DNA of 64,000 bases from assembly GCA_033239125.1 (NCBI GenBank), contig BSWB01000006.1:36386001-36450000 (forward strand), in the 5' to 3' direction. The stretch comes from Fagopyrum homotropicum. Taxonomy: Eukaryota > Streptophyta > Magnoliopsida > Caryophyllales > Polygonaceae. Position 1 is the stretch's first letter. Each line of letters opens with the position of its first letter. Both the position numbers and the translations under genes were made by a program. The notes beneath the pieces were generated by a model. That model was given only the letters and a program-made list of their open reading frames with translations. It was not told the DNA's origin and did no database searches. Below are positions 38,801 through 50,850 of the stretch, one piece after another.

Positions 38801-41749
38801 ACCACGATTCATCATCAATCAAGGCACCTCCATCATTAGAATTGAAGCCACTCCCCACGCATTTAAGGTATGCCTTTCTTGGCATTAATTCCACATATCC
38901 GGTCATAGTCAATGCGAAATTGAATGATGCTGAACTAGAGAAAGTTATGCATGTTTTGAAGCAACATAGGAGAGCATTAGGCTATACTATTGATGATTTA
39001 GTAGGAATAAAGCCTTCACTATGTATGCACAAAATTCTAATGGAAGAGGATTACAAGCCTTCACGCCAACCTCAAAGACGGTTAAATCCGGCAATGAAAG
39101 AGGTTGTGAAGATAGAAATCCTTAAGCTACTTGATGCAGGTATCATCTTTCCTATCTCCGATAGCAAATGGATGAGTCCAGTACAGGTAGTACCAAAGAA
39201 AGGAGGCATTACTATTGTTGCCAACAAAAACAACGAACTTATCCCCACACGGACAGTTACAGGGTGGCGAATGTGCATCGACTACCGCAAACTGAACGTG
39301 GCCACTAGGAAGGATCACTTCCCCCTTCCTTTTATTGATCAAATGTTGGAAAGGCTAGCCCAACATTCTTACTTTTGTTATCTAGATGGATATACCGGTT
39401 TCTTTCAGATACCAATTCATCCGGATGATCAAGAGAAGACGACTTTTACGTGCCCATGGGGTACGTTTGCTTGTAGAAGAATGCCATTCGGTCTATGCAA
39501 CGCTCCAGCCACCTTCCAAAGGTGTATGATGGCAATCTTCTCCGAATACGTAGAGAATATCATGGAAGTCTTCATGGACGATTTTTCGGTATATGGTTCT
39601 TCCTTTGATAACGGTCTCTATAACCTTTCACTAGTTCTTAAGAGATGTGAGGACACTAACTTAGTCTTAAACTGGGAAAAGTGTCATTTCATGGTCACCG
39701 AAGGGATTGTGTTAGGTCATCTAGTATCACAAAGGGGAATAGAGGTTGATAGAGCAAAGATAGAAACCATTGAGAAGCTACCTCCCCCTTCTTCTGTGAA
39801 AGGAATTAGAAATTTCTTAGGGCATGCAAGCTTTTATAGGAGATTCATAAAGGATTTTTCTAAGATTTCAAAACCCTTAACTAATCTTTTGATGAAAGAC
39901 GCAACTTTCGAATTTTCGAAAGATTGTTTAGATGCTTTTTGCAGGATCAAAGAAGCTTTGATTTCAGCACCAATCATTCAACCACCCGATTGGACTCTTC
40001 CTTTCGAGGTCATGTGCGACGCAAGCAACGTCGCTATAGGAGCCGTACTTGGACAGAAGAAAGATAATCACACTCATGCCATCTACTATGCTAGCAAAAT
40101 GCTAGATGAGGCTCAATATAATTATGCAACCACAGAAAAGGAACTTTTAGCCGTAGTATACGCTTTTGAGAAATTTCGTTCCTATCTTGTAGGTGCAAAG
40201 GTGATAGTCTATACGGACCATTCCGCAATTCGCTACTTATTCACGAAGAAGGATGCGAAGCCAAGGCTTCTAAGATGGATCCTACTCTTACAAGAGTTCG
40301 ATTTGGAGATTCGTGATAAGAAAGGATCGGAAAACTCCGTTGCCGATCATCTTAGTCGTCTTCCGCAACTCACCGGCGAGACGGATGAACTTCCTATAGA
40401 CGACTCATTCCCTGACGAGCAGCTACACGAGATTGAAGAGTGTCTTCAACACATCGCAAAAGGTAATGATCCATGGTTTGCTGACATTGTGAATTACCTT
40501 GTTTGCCAGGAGATTCCACCCGGACTTTCATATGCTCAAAAGAAGAAGTTCTTTAGAGACGTCCGGTATTTCTATTGGAACGAACCTCTTTTATTCAAAA
40601 GAGGTCCCGATGGCATTTACAGGAGATGTATCCCAGAAGATGAGGTGGATAGTGTCATCCGCCATTGCCATTCTCTACCATGTGGCGGACATGCCAGTTC
40701 CCACAAGACTTGTGCTAAGGTACTTCGCTCCGGCTTCTTTTGGCCTACACTTTTCAGAGATGTGCAAAAGTTTGTTGTTGCTTGTGATGCTTGTCAAAGG
40801 ACAGGTAATATATCAAGGAGGAATGAGATGCCTCTCAACAACATACAAGAAGTAGAGATTTTTGATGTATGGGGCATCGATTTTATGGGACCTTTCCCAT
40901 CTTCATGTGGTAACCAATATATACTTCTTGCCGTAGACTGTGTCTCAAGATGGGTAGAGGCAATCGCTTCTCCTACTAATGATGCAATGGTAGTGGTGAA
41001 GTTCTTCAATAGAACGATCTTCCCAAGGTTCGGAACTCCCCGAAACCATCATTAGTGACGGAGGAACGCATTTCACAGCCCGTCGATTTGAGACTCTATT
41101 GGCTAAGTATGGGGTGACCCATAAGATAGCTACACCTTACCATCCGCAAACTAGCGGACAAGTCGAGATATCCAACAGAGAGATTAAGGGAATTTTAGAG
41201 AAAACCGTCTCTAAAACGAGAAAAGATTGGTCAATGAAGCTTGACGATGCACTATGGGCGTACTGGACAACCTTCAAGACACCAATAGGTACGACTCCCT
41301 ATAATCTTGTCTATGGTAAATCCTGTCATCTTCCTGTAGAGCTAGAGCATAAAGCCTATTGGGCTATCAAGTGGCTCAACTTTGACATGAAAGAAGCCGG
41401 AGAGAAGCGGCTCTTAGACATCAATGAGTTGGATGAGATCCGGCTAAATGCGTATGAGAACGCAAAGATCTACAAGGAACGGACAAAGCGTTGGCATGAT
41501 AAGCACATCATTCTAAAAGATTTGAAAGAGGGAGACCAAGTCCTTCTATTCAACTCAAGGCTTCGTCTATTTCCAAGTAAGCTTAAATCCCGTTGGACAG
41601 GACCTTACGTACTTAAACGAATTTTCCCCCATGGTGCAGTTGAAGTATGGGGTGAACAAAGCGGAAGTTTCAAGGTTATTGGCCAACGGTTGAAGAAATA
41701 CACACCGGAAGCTCCGGTCGAGGAGATAGCTCCTATCCTCCTCCATTGA
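35851..41749 (+). pseudogene. gag-pol: C2 gag-pol pseudogene
   Basis: It starts MRKTRSTKDL. Stops are at 36112 (TAG after ESRKK, shared with C1) and 36466 (CAG to TAG, private to C2). The frame is then open from 36484 to 41055: gag core, Asn-rich region near 37130-37220, protease (DLGTSVSIIP, about 37960), linker with a 23-residue tandem repeat (38515-38650), RT (FMDDFS, about 39580), RNase H (CDASN, YTDH) and integrase zinc finger. A one-base shift at about 41042 precedes the integrase core end and C-terminus (41099-41749; QVEISNREIKGILEK). Apart from these lesions the order and length match the intact frame of A. The roles, capsid, maturation, reverse transcription and integration, are known for the family. 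Confidence 0.9.
38515..38650 (+). repeat. 69-bp in-frame tandem repeat in the C2 PR-RT linker
   Basis: Two units start at 38515 and 38584. Each encodes 23 residues with the pattern KIDL..., PICEKATRFLTT or PVCEKATRFLTT. At DNA level each holds AAATCG, CGTCCGATTT-like and CCCGATTTTTG boxes. A 29-bp stretch (38563-38591) is identical to 42197-42225 in the noncoding leader. Confidence 0.85.
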
Positions 41750-42794
41750 ACACAAACCATACACCGTCCAGCTAAAGACGATAAATCAAGCGCTTCTTGG
41801 GAGGCAACCCATGATAGTGTAGTTTTTCCCTCCTTTCATCACTTAGTTAGAGTAGATTAGTTGCTTTGTTTCTTTGTTTTCGTTTTTTATTTGTTCCTCG
41901 ATGCACCCTTGGTTTGTCGTGTCATTAATCGTAGGAAATTAGGTCCAAATTGAGAGATCCGTGGAGAAAGGGAGCATAAATCAGTTAAATCTTCAATTTC
42001 CATGAAGAATAAGGAAGGAAATCGAGCTGCACTAAGTTAATCGTTCGATTCAGGAGCAGAGCAAGTCGATTTTTGGCAACAGAAAGAAAAATCGACCTGG
42101 AGATCGACCTGTCAAGAAAAATCGTCCGAATTTCAAGTGTTCAGAGAAAAATCGAGTTACCTTAAGTTAATCGTCCGATTCAGTAACAGAGCAAGTCGAT
42201 TTTTGACAACAGAAAGAAAAATCGACCTGGAAATCGACCTGTCAAGACAAATCGTCCGATTTTCTTTGGGTTTAGAGAAAAATCGCCCCAACGATTAAAT
42301 CGACCTTATAAATCGACCGATTTTCTTCACAGTTTATGGGCCCTATATAAAGACTCAAACACTCGATCTTCCTCATTCCAAAACCTTCCACTCTCGATTC
42401 CCCTCTGTCAAGAACTCCGAAAATCGCCCATACCCTACAATCCTCATTCCTTAATCATTTTGAGTGATTCTTGGCTCCAAACTGAAGCATTTTCAACAAG
42501 GAACAAGGATCTACCAACAACAAGCACGGAAATCGACTCCTCCGTACGGAATTCAGGTTTTTCATTCCAAAACCTAAGTTTATAATTCGAAATTGAAGTT
42601 TGCTTAGGAAGTGTTTGTTTGCTGAAATTGATTGAGGAATCTGCTTAGGAATGACTATAGGAAACTGTATGTGGTGATTGTTGGAATAGAACTTTACAGA
42701 ATTGTGAGAATCGTAGAAATCGACAGAATAATCGACCTAACCCAGAAAAATCGTCCGATTTTTGTGAAGAACAGGGCGATTTTTTGCTTCAGAA
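41750..42794 (+). other. C2 leader between pol and the env-position ORF, with motif repeats
   Basis: It contains the post-pol hairpin (41798-41811), a candidate splice acceptor ending GTAG at 41934, a tandem pair of about 130-bp repeats (about 42022-42151 and 42152-42285) rich in AAATCGACCTG and AATCGTCCGATTT, and a last motif cluster at 42715-42785 just before the ATG at 42795. No protein is supported, although 42632-42820 is open. Confidence 0.75.
41798..41811 (+). other. Post-pol hairpin of C2
   Basis: TGGG-AGGCAA-CCCA, a 4-bp stem in the conserved context AGCGCTTCTTGGGAGGCAAC, 50 bp after the pol stop. Counterparts are in A, B and E. Confidence 0.6.
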
Positions 42795-44278
42795 ATGGAT
42801 ATTGTGAAGAGAATAACTAGAAATACGGGGAAGAAGAAGGGATCTTCTTCCAAAGCCCCTCCCCCACCTCCACCACCACCTCAAAACATTCCTAAGCTTC
42901 CCCCTCCCCTATCCAAACACAAGAAACGATATGAACGCATCTTAGATCGCCCATTCACCCCTCCTTGATACATTGTGCTAGATGACTTAGATTCACTGTT
43001 TGTTCGAGAGGATGTCGATATGATGCTTGATAGAGTTAGGCTAAGACAGTTTGCTACGATTAGGGAGGATGCCTATACCGAGATCACCTTAGAGTTCCTT
43101 AGTACATTCGAGCATGATCCTAGAGAAAGGATGGTTACCTTCCGCCTTATGAGCCATGATCATACTATGTCTATTGCTGCTTTTGGAGATTTGTTCGGTT
43201 TTGCTTATTCAGATGCAGGCACATTTGCGAGAGGTGTTAGTGCTAGTGACTTTTGGGAGGCTATTTCAGTACGTGAATATAGAGGAGATAAGTGGAGACC
43301 CGGAAATTCTAAGGAGACTAGTATGTACAACCTCTCCTTTAAGGTAGTACATAGGATTCTTAGTGAGAGCCTATTTGCACGGACAGAGACTCCACAGAAG
43401 CTCAAGGCTGATGAGCTTTTCATTCTATATTGTATGACATCCACCACCATTCCCGACATCTCTACCATGCTTGCTGACTATCTAGGAAAATAGCCAACAA
43501 AGCTAAGGGCGATATTTGTGCAGGAGGCCTTGTCACTCATGTGGCTTAGACATTGGGATTAGACTTCTCGGGATGCACTCTAGCTGAAAGTGCCCTTCCA
43601 TTAGGCTCACAACAGTTGGTTGTTCGACAGGTTTTAATTCCTCGAGGGAGAAGAACCCTTCATGTGCCCATGCCATGGCACAGGGATCCGAAGAAGAAAC
43701 CATCCGAGATCATTTGGAAATCCGAATACACTATTCGGAGTAGGAGGAACTGGAAGGAGACGTTCGAGTTGATGCTTGAGGAGTTCTCTCATCATACTTA
43801 CTATGATGATGATGCAGGTGACTCTGAGGCGGAGGATGAGGATGGAGGACAGGAGACCATGCTAGAGTTCGAGAGTGACACCCATAGTGGTCATGCCACG
43901 GACGCCATGGACACCGATACTCATGGTGCAGGACCTAGCCGGACTAGTAGAGGCGATGAGGAGACGGAGGATGACATGTAGCCACCTCGCCGCTCATTTG
44001 CACGTGCCCCAGGAGATGGACGAGGACGTCGACCTCCCCGTCACTTTAGGGAGCTAGTCTCTAGTTTCCAGAGCCTCAACACCGACTATCACGCTCTCCA
44101 CACCGACTACGACACCCTGAACACTCGGTTCAGGAACTACAGGCAGGAGACGGACACTAGGCATTCATCCTACGATGGCCAGATGAGAGACTTATACTTC
44201 CATCAGTTCGGCCACTTCTACAATCCTAGTGCACCGATGTATCCTTATCCACCACCTCCACCACCGACAGAGGATTGA
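42795..44278 (+). pseudogene. C2 env-position ORF, pseudogene
   Basis: It starts MDIVKRITRNTGKKKGSSSK, with a basic N-terminus followed by a Pro run, as in A. Lesions are an in-frame TGA at 42966, a one-base loss near 43488 that shifts the frame at ADYLGK, a TAG near 43547 and a TAG at 43979. Conserved blocks are VTFRLMSHDHTMS, FGDLFGFAYSDAG, DFWEAISV, RILSESLFARTETPQKLKAD and RRNWKETFE; the C-terminus has HQFGHFYNPS and a Pro run before TGA at 44276. The protein corresponds to the ORF that follows pol in Athila elements (env position). I see no signal peptide or membrane segment, and its function is unknown. Confidence 0.8.
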
Positions 44279-45584
44279 ACTTCCACTTCTTTTACATTGT
44301 AAGTATTTTTCTTCATCTTATGCTTGATTTTCACATTGGGGACAATGTGGATGTTAAATATGGGGTGGGGGTACTTACAATACCTTTTGTTTCATCTTAG
44401 CACTTTATGAACTTTGCACTACTCTTGATGATTTGGCTTGTAATAACTCTTGCACTACTTGCTTTCTACTATGACACTTGCATTTGCATGATCTTTTTCA
44501 AATTCTATGAATTTTCAAAATTTTTGTGCTTCTTATGATGGAAATGACCTCTATGATGAGAAATGTGTATGTGGATAGGCAAAAAGATGGCTTAGTTGTG
44601 TTGAGATGTTAATCATAGCATGAATGAGTTCACTTTTGTTACTTGAACACATGAATAAGTTATATGATTTAGTTGTTTTGATAAGAGAATGAAATAATAG
44701 TCGAAGCTATATTGCAAGTTCTTTTACATCATATAAGGATGACTATAGCAATTCACTTCTTTTCTTTCCTCATATCTTGATCATGCTAGCCCCTCAATGA
44801 AATACGTAACCCTCCTTTTACCCTCTGGGAATTAGGATAAGTGATAGAAAAAAGGCATGTTTGATGTGGGAGGGCCAAGGAAAATGTATTAAATGAAAGT
44901 GTAGAAATTCATAAGTTTGGGGACGTTGAACATGAGGATGAGTAACTTGGCACCATTCACATAACCGGGTATTTGTGTCTTGCCAAAGTCCAATTGAACG
45001 ACAAGTCCTAACGGGATATGGTATGTGCATCAAGGGTTTGAGGCATCTCGAAATTGAGAAACGCCGATCTCTTAGGCTTCGGTTTTTGTGCACCGCTGTC
45101 CATACTCTCAAAAAGTAAAGTATAAAGGAAGCAAAACTTTCTACATGCGAAGCATGTGCGGTGAAGTAAAATTTTAAAGGTATTATGTTGTTCCTTTTTC
45201 CCGGATTAGCACCACAATTGCCAAAAAGAATTCCTTCCTTTAATTTCTTGGACCTTTCCTTTGATTAGAAGACCTTGAGACTTTTATGCATGTGTTTAAG
45301 GCTTCATGGCTTAGATTTGTCTGACTTTGATTACCTCTACATCTTTATCATGTCCTTTATTTGTGTTTTTAAGAAAGAAAAGGAAGTTAGTTCATCTTAT
45401 AGTTATCATTGATACATACTTTGCCTTCTTATGCCTTGAAATATCACTTTGAGGGTGATCCAATAAGAAGAAGCACTACCAAAAGAAAAGTTTTTGAGTT
45501 TAAATACATATATAATCCATGACATCTTGTATTCTAAATTTGAGTCTTGCTTAGGGACAAGCAAGGGGCAAGTATGAGGTATTT
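44279..45584 (+). other. C2 post-env noncoding region with two hairpin-purine signals
   Basis: The internal signal is at 44332-44349 (CACATT-GGGGAC-AATGTG) followed by AAATATGGGGTGGGG. The conserved block with TTTGATGTGGGAGGGCCA and GGCACCATTCACATAACCGG is at about 44860-45100. The terminal signal is a hairpin at 45546-45565 (CTTGCTTAGGGACAAGCAAG) followed by CAAGTATGAGGTATTT and the LTR. No gene is supported; the minus-strand open frame at 44818-45111 lies on the conserved block and lacks protein similarity. Confidence 0.75.
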
Positions 45585-47215
45585 TGATGACATGAATTAT
45601 ATACCATTATATTCATGCATATTGTAGAAGATTGTCTCAGTTTGCCTTGCATTTAGAGAGATTTTGTGTGCCTTTTATGTTCTATTCAATCATTTGTCGG
45701 AAATAGAGGTCTACACGAGTTTTTGATGAATTATAGGTAAATGGAGTGGAATTGAAAGCAAAAGCGGAGCAAGGAGCATCTAAGGATGTTAGGAAAGCTA
45801 AAGGAGTCTTAGAGGGATCACAAAGAGCTAAGGAATTGCAAAGGAGAAGCATAGAAGACGAGCCAAAAGAAGAGCACTTTCTGTTGAAGAAAATCGTGCC
45901 AATATACACATAAATCGGACGATTTTCCTCCCTAGAGATCGAACGGTTTTGTGTAGAAATCGACTGGGTCGATTTCCTTTGTTTTTCGGCCAAATGAGAA
46001 GACGACACAAAGCCCAATTCTTTTGGGCTAGAGGAGAGTTTTTCCAAACGGCCCACTTGCAAGAAACTATAGGTGAGAACCCTAGGAACGAAAACGAGGA
46101 GGCCGCAGCGGGAAATCTTTACAGGTTTGAGAGAGATTGGAGATTCTTAGAGAAGGATTGAAGGACTTTTTGCCGGGAAGCCAATCTTGATTCTTGTTTG
46201 TGAGATTTCTTTATCCATTGAAGCAATTGTGATTTTTGAACACGTAATTGAGTTACTTAAGAGATACATTGATCAGTTTTGACGATTAGTTACAGATTTG
46301 AAGGTTATTGAGTTTTTATTCAAGAATCGGGTTTATTTGCAATATTTCACTCAATCCTTGATTTGATTTGATTATGAAAATGGTTGGCTAAAACCCTTGT
46401 GATTCTGGGGAGAATAGTTGATGATTAAGGCTTAGATGATGATAGACTGAACTCATTCAAACATTAGGACCCTGAGAGTTTAGATTTTAGTTTTGCGACA
46501 ACAGAAAAATCAGACTGTTCTTGGGTAAATCGGCCGATTTCCTTATGAACAGCACGATTTATTCTTCTGACGAACCTTAATTGAATCAATCTTTATCCAA
46601 AACTAATCCTTAACTAAATCCCAACATTGATTAACCTTTTTAACCTCTAATAGAGTGTATGAAGAGATTTCAAACTTGATTCTACATTTAATAGATTAAG
46701 GTTGTAAGATTTGGGTAATAAAGAGACTCAACATCCTTTATTAAGATTCTAAGTGTGCTTTCTAATCTTTACTTTGGAGAGTCATATCCTGGAGTTTTAG
46801 ATAGTTAGTTTGAACATAATTCTTGTCTTTAGATCTTTCTATATTGCAGCCTCAACAACCCTTATAGAGAGAACCTTTAGATTAGTTATATAGGTTTCGG
46901 AACTTCACCGTACGATATCTACCTTTGAACATTTAATCTTGGCAATATAAACTCTGTCCTTATATCTATAGAAGTGTCTTGAATCGAAAGCCGAAATCAG
47001 ATACTTGAATCCTTGGAATCATTTTACCCTTTATTAATCACAAAAGCTTTTGCATTTTCGCTAGATAATTGAATTTGAATTTATTCTCACCAAATCCCTG
47101 AGTTCGACTCTGAAATTCTTACCTTACTACAGCCGATCCGTACACTGCGGGTTCGCTTTGCCTTGAGTTCTAGATATAAATTTAAGACTTTGACGCGCAC
47201 CTTTTCGGGCGAACA
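45585..47215 (+). repeat. 3' LTR of C2 (1631 bp)
   Basis: TGATGACATG to GGGCGAACA, followed by the TTCAG target duplicate and B sequence. Motif clusters are at about 45893-45978 and 46503-46563. Confidence 0.9.
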
Positions 47216-47560
47216 TTCAGCATGAAGGAAGCGGGAGAGAAGCGTCTCTTGGACCTTAACGAGCTTGAAGAACGTCGTTTGAACGCCTACGAAAACGCCA
47301 AGATCTATAAAGAAAGAGTGAAGCGTTGGCATGATAAGTATATCATTCCAAAGGACCTCAAAGAAGGAGATCAAGTTCTCCTCTTCAATTCAAGACTTTG
47401 TCCCTTTCCAGGTAAGCTTAAATCTCGTTGGACTGGACCTTATCTAATCAAACGTATTTTTCCCCATGGTGCAGTTACGGTCAACGACTCAAGAAATACT
47501 CACCGGAACTCCAAGCTGAAGAGTTCGCACCTACCGCACTTGAATAGGTGTAAGTACGGT
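47216..47560 (+). pseudogene. pol: B integrase C-terminal fragment
   Basis: It begins with the right TTCAG duplicate and encodes MKEAGEKRLLDLNELEERRL onward through KLKSRWTGPYLIKRIFPHGA. A 37-bp deletion relative to A (removing the GEASGSFKV segment) then shifts the frame. It completes the B pol gene that stops at 18841. Confidence 0.85.
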
Positions 47561-48363
47561 CTAGCTACGGACCTCTTGGGAGGCAACCCAAGGTATTGCA
47601 CTTACGTTTTTGTTTTTGATTCATAGTTTAGAGTAGTTTAGACGTTTTTGTTTTGTTTTGCCTTCGATACCTTCCGATATGTTCATGTTTTTGGATGTAG
47701 GATCAATGGAAGAGGCAACGGAGAAGGAAAAGTTAGAAGAAATTGACGAAACTTGAACTTTGGCACATTACAGAGAGTTCCACGACCAAAACCACGGCCG
47801 TGACAGCTACAGTGACCGTAATTTGCAAAAGCCTAAGAAAAATCACCAAAACCACGGTTTCGTACATTTACACGGCCGTGGAAACCCCCGAGTGACCGTA
47901 ATTTTCCAAAAATTTTACGGTTACAATATTAACCACGTCTCTTCACAAAGAACACCAAAAATACCCAATTCCATGCCTAAAATCGCCGATTTGATCCCCC
48001 TCTCTCAAATCTCCGTTCGTTAATCGTTTCGAACGATTCTTTGACCAAAAGTGAAGCAAATTCAACCACCTACAAGATCCAAGCAACAATTCGAGTGGAA
48101 AATCACCGAAGAAGACGGAATTTGGATTTTAAAAATCCAAAACCTAGGTTTTTCTTCTCTTCTCTCACTTTGTCGATTTGATTCAGTTTTCGCAAGAATT
48201 TTTAGGAGAATTGATTCGAACTGGATTGAAATTAGTCTAGGGCTGCTATCTGTTGATTTTGGTGTTTATTGAGTGGATTTTGAGAAATTACGAGCCGAAC
48301 CACGGTCACTGGGCATTCCACGGCCGTGGAAATTGAAGAATAGGCCGTGATTTTGGACAGAAT
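47561..48363 (+). other. B leader between pol and the env-position ORF
   Basis: It has the post-pol hairpin CTTGGG-AGGCAA-CCCAAG at 47575-47592, a candidate splice acceptor (T-rich run ending ATGTAG at 47700), motif copies at 47775-47915 and a last cluster at 48295-48355, directly upstream of the ATG at 48364. The open frames 47760-48023 and 48051-48272 cover the motif DNA and are not supported as proteins. Confidence 0.7.
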
Positions 48364-48990
48364 ATGGATTTGGTTAGGAGAATGTCTAATAAGAATAAGA
48401 AAAGGAAAGGTAATGCTTCCTCCTCCTCCTAAGTACCTCCTAGTGAGCCACCATCACCACCACCCCCTAGAATTCCTAAGATTCATGAGGATTACCTCGA
48501 TGCCTTAGAGAGGATCGAGAAGAGACCGGTCATAGGACCACGATATTTGCTGCTTGAGGAGTTAGAGCCACTAAATGTGGTAGGTGACCTTACTTGGTTA
48601 CTAGATAGAGCTGGTTTGATCATCTTCTCCGCCATTCGAGAAGATGCTTATGAGGGGATCACTAGAGAGTTTATGATCTCTTTTGAGCATAGTTATGTGG
48701 ATAGGACAGTTTCTTTCAGGCTGATGGAGAGGAACTATGAGTTTTCGATCCGAGAGTTTGGAGCCTTCTTCGGGTTTCATGAGACCTTGAATGGTCGTTT
48801 TCCTAGTGGCGTATACGCCAAGGATTTTTGGGAGGACATTGTCATGGTATATACTAGCGAGGACCGCTGGCAACCTGCTGATACCAAGGCTAAGTTGATC
48901 TATCACTTAGCCTTGAAGATAGCCCACCGAGTACTTTCTGAGTGTCTCTTCCCTAGGACTGAGACTCCTTAGAAAATCAAGACTGATGAG
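48364..48990 (+). pseudogene. B env-position ORF, 5' part, interrupted by A
   Basis: It starts MDLVRRMSNKNKKRKG, like the A protein. TAA at 48430 and TAG at 48970 (CAG to TAG) interrupt the frame. Blocks such as GPRYLLLEELEPLN, TVSFRLMERNYEFS and RVLSECLFPRTETP match A closely. The frame is cut after ATGAG (48986-48990), the target duplicate of A, and resumes at 62167. The function is unknown; in Athila elements this is the env-position gene. Confidence 0.85.
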
Positions 48991-50749
48991 TGTTAGCATG
49001 AAATATTGTGATATTTTAGGCACGTTTTCTAAACGTATTTGATTCATATTGATAGTCTTTGATTGAACTTTATGCATATGTGAGCTAGTATTACCTATAT
49101 TGTCGATATGGATGTCTACACTAGTTCTATGTTGATTATAGGTGATTTGGAGCTATTTCCGAACGGAATCGAGCAAAGGAGAGTTGAGTTGATATATCCA
49201 TGGATTAGGAACGTTCTTTGGAAGCAATTTGGAGTCTTAGCTTGAGGAATGCACGAGTTTAGGGAAGAATCACGTTCTTGCCCTAAATTACGCCCTAAAA
49301 TACGGCCGTATCACAAACCACGTTCAGAATTACGGCCGTGGATTTGGAGTCAGAAATTCATGTTCATTCCAGGGGATTACACGGCCGTGGAAAATATGTT
49401 GCAAACCGTATTTGTTTCCACGCTCTAAATTACGGTCGTGGAACACTTCCACGACCGTGATCTTGGCGAATCTTTTCGCCACACTTTGAAGCCACGATCT
49501 TTTAAAGATTGGGCCGGGCCGACATTTTGCCCTAGACTATAAAAAGACGGACGAAGCAAGATTCCGTCACCTTCGCTACTCCGTTTACCCTCATTCATCG
49601 CCGCTTAGACACGAGGACGTTTTTGCTTAGCTTGCTTGGAAGCAATTGACATCTCTTTGAAGAGATCAAAGTTCGTGTTTGGAATTCCTCTAATCTCGCA
49701 CTTTTGGTGGAGATTGCTGTTGAGATCTCCGGAATTGCGGAAGATCGAAGTTCTTGGAAGATTTTGCAAGAAGATCTCTCTTCTTGTTTAGGTTTGATTT
49801 GGAAAACGGATTGACATCCCGTTTTCTCTTCTTTCCTAAGGTGGTGATTGTTTGTTTACTTTGAATCTTTTGATATTATTTGTTCTCTTTGTGACCTTGA
49901 GATTGAATTGAAGATTATTGAAAGTTCTTGAAAGTTTTCATCTTTTTATCTTTTAATTCTTGAATTGATATCAATATGACTGTTATTGGCTAAAAACCCT
50001 TAACAATTCTAAGGTGAAGGGTTGATAGTTGTGGCTTAGATGATGATAGATCGATCACAAACAGATTAGACCCTGAGAGTTAGAGAATTATCGCCGACAA
50101 CCCTAAATTACGGGCTGTTCTTGAGTCCACGGCCGTGGAACCTCAAGAACTAACCGTAATTTCCCTTAAGTTTACGAACCTGCTTTTACTTTAATCTAAA
50201 GTTAAAGATTGGCTTTAGCTTAGTTTAGACTTGTCTTTTCTAGGTGGTAGTGAAGCCTCAACAACCTCTACCTCGATTGTGAGTGTCACAACCTCAATCG
50301 GTTAAGTTAGTCTTGATCCTTGGGTTATAAGTTTGGGTATTTGACACTAATTCTCGCCTCTAGAATCCTTCTATATTGAGCCTCAACAACCTGTATAGAG
50401 AGTACCTTGTAGGTGAGTTATATAAGGTTTTTGGAACTTCACCGTACGATTACCTTACATTAGTATACCTTTGCATATCTCAACTCTGTCTTTACATCAT
50501 TAAGTATATCTTGAATCGATTGCCACATCTGGATACTTGGATCTTTAGGATTGTTATTTTCCCAATATTTGCAAAACTCCCACATTTACTTGCTTGATAA
50601 CCTGCAATCGAGTTCGTTCCCCCCAAATCCCTGTGTTCGATACTCTGGAATTCTTGCTTAACTATATCGATCCGTACACTGCGGGTTCGCTGCTTGATTC
50701 TAGTTTTATAAATTTAAAACTTATTTGCACACACCTCTAGGGGCGAACA
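48991..50749 (+). repeat. 5' LTR of A (1759 bp)
   Basis: TGTTAGCATG to GGGCGAACA. CCACGGCCGTGG-type motifs lie at 49270-49470, just upstream of the TATA box at 49538, and at 50110-50160 downstream of it. A 28-bp stretch at 49365-49392 is identical to 53638-53665 in the coding PR-RT linker. Confidence 0.95.
49538..49545 (+). promoter_or_regulatory. TATA box of the A 5' LTR
   Basis: TATAAAAA in the context GACTATAAAAAGACGG, about 70 bp after the motif cluster. Transcription of the genomic RNA should begin shortly downstream; the start itself is not visible. The 3' LTR has the same box at 60955-60962. Confidence 0.65.
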
Positions 50750-50755
50750 AGTTTT

Positions 50756-50774
50756 TGGCGCCGTTGCCGGGGAT
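50756..50774 (+). other. Primer binding site of A (tRNA-Asp)
   Basis: TGGCGCCGTTGCCGGGGAT, 6 bp after the LTR end, complementary to the 3' end of plant tRNA-Asp including CCA. Confidence 0.9.
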
Positions 50775-50850
50775 TTGGTTTAGGCCGAATTCGGTTATCG
50801 GTTGTCAAGCTTGGGAGCTTGCTCTCGTTATTTGATATCTCTTTGAGTGC

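Larger units (their letters stand above)
34094..47215 (+). mobile_element. C2: full-length Athila-like element with TSD TTCAG, coding regions broken
   Basis: 5' LTR (34094-35723), tRNA-Asp primer site, gag-pol pseudogene (35851-41749), leader with motif repeats, env-position pseudogene (42795-44278), post-env region, polypurine tract and 3' LTR (45585-47215). TTCAG flanks it at 34089-34093 and 47216-47220, inside the B integrase. Its motif is AAATCGNNCGATTT rather than the CCACGGCCGTGG of A and B. The LTR pair shows clearly more differences than that of A, so it is older. Confidence 0.9.

Noticed and set aside
42001..42330. Regularly spaced palindromic repeats resembling a CRISPR-like array
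   Set aside because: Spacing is irregular, units are tandem duplications, and the context is a plant retrotransposon leader.
21374..46062. Minus-strand frames of 100-190 codons recurring in the C LTRs
   Set aside because: They are antisense to LTR promoter and leader sequence and overlap the AAATCG motif arrays; no recognisable domain.
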